From an uncultured bacterium (GTDB lineage Bacteria > Bacillota_I > Bacilli_A > Mycoplasmatales > Metamycoplasmataceae): a stretch of DNA of 7,532 bases. Below, piece after piece: positions 7,498 through 7,532 of this stretch. Each line of letters begins with the position of its first letter. Position 1 is the first letter of the stretch. The position numbers and the translations under genes were made by a program. The stretch covers positions 1 to 7,532 of the forward strand of contig CAKNAO010000031.1 in NCBI GenBank assembly GCA_929200685.1, written 5' to 3'. The notes under the pieces were generated by a model. It ran no database searches. It had not been told where the DNA came from and saw only the letters and a list, made by a program, of their open reading frames with translations.

Positions 7498-7504
7498 TTA
7501 TTTA

Positions 7505-7510
7505 CCTTTT
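7505..7510 (-). promoter_or_regulatory. Ribosome binding site of the Asp23-family gene
   Basis: The minus strand reads AAAAGG, 7 nt before the ATG at 7497. It supports this ATG as the start of the first gene of the block. Confidence 0.7.
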
Positions 7511-7524
7511 GAATTATTTATATT

Positions 7525-7530
7525 ATTATA
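7525..7530 (-). promoter_or_regulatory. Likely -10 box of the asp23-fakA-plsX-rnc-smc operon
   Basis: The minus strand reads TATAAT, 27 nt before the first ATG, leaving room for a short leader that includes the ribosome binding site. Any -35 element would lie beyond the window edge, so only half the promoter can be judged. Confidence 0.5.
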
Positions 7531-7532
7531 AC

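Noticed and set aside
7325..7531. Plus-strand open frame of 68 codons opposite the Asp23-family gene
   Set aside because: It is antisense to a well-placed gene, is a hydrophobic low-complexity translation typical of A+T-rich complement strands, and has no ribosome binding site or family match I recognise.
1..7532. Mobile element, CRISPR array, tRNA/rRNA or riboswitch
   Set aside because: No transposase motifs, spaced direct repeats, cloverleaf-like sequence or long structured leader was seen; the window is almost fully occupied by housekeeping genes.

Overview
The window looks like a chromosomal segment of a mollicute (Mycoplasma and relatives). It is extremely A+T-rich, and the genes only read as intact proteins if TGA is translated as tryptophan. 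I count 13 in-frame TGA codons at positions where Trp is plausible and no TGG at all in the eight reading frames examined. Under the standard code smc, rnc, plsX, the regulator gene and the Smr gene would each look broken; none of them is. I cannot name the species from sequence alone. All genes lie on the minus strand, so transcription runs from high to low coordinates.

Layout in direction of transcription. A promoter-like TATAAT (7525-7530) and a ribosome binding site precede a tightly packed five-gene block: an Asp23/YloU-family protein (7198-7497), fakA, fatty acid kinase ATP-binding subunit (5591-7198), plsX, phosphate acyltransferase (4582-5571), rnc, RNase III (3924-4592), and smc, the chromosome-organising SMC ATPase (1009-3924). 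Junctions are 1-nt TAATG overlaps (twice), an 11-nt overlap, or a 19-nt gap holding a ribosome binding site. A 13-bp hairpin flanked by A and T tracts (989-1026) ends the block and contains the smc stop codon in its loop. A second transcription unit follows: an OmpR/PhoB-like winged-helix protein with a decayed receiver domain (297-971) and an 8-nt-overlapping stand-alone Smr-domain protein (80-304). The first codons of a further gene lie at 1-32. No gene-free stretch exceeds about 50 bases.

How the genes fit together. FakA makes acyl-phosphate from host fatty acids (with a FakB partner not in this window) and PlsX handles the acyl-phosphate/acyl-carrier-protein exchange, so the block contains part of phospholipid acyl supply. 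RNase III processes rRNA and other structured RNA. SMC compacts and segregates the chromosome. From what I remember of Bacillus subtilis, this is a condensed version of the yloU-yloV ... plsX-fabD-fabG-acpP-rnc-smc region with the fatty-acid synthesis genes missing.

The least ordinary item is the OmpR-like protein. Two-component signalling is generally held to be absent or very rare in mycoplasmas. Here the DNA-binding wing is well preserved, while the receiver half has lost its acidic pocket, phospho-acceptor aspartate and switch lysine, and there is no kinase gene beside it. I see no mobile element, CRISPR array, tRNA or rRNA gene. The rest is conserved housekeeping, so I do not claim a new multi-gene system.
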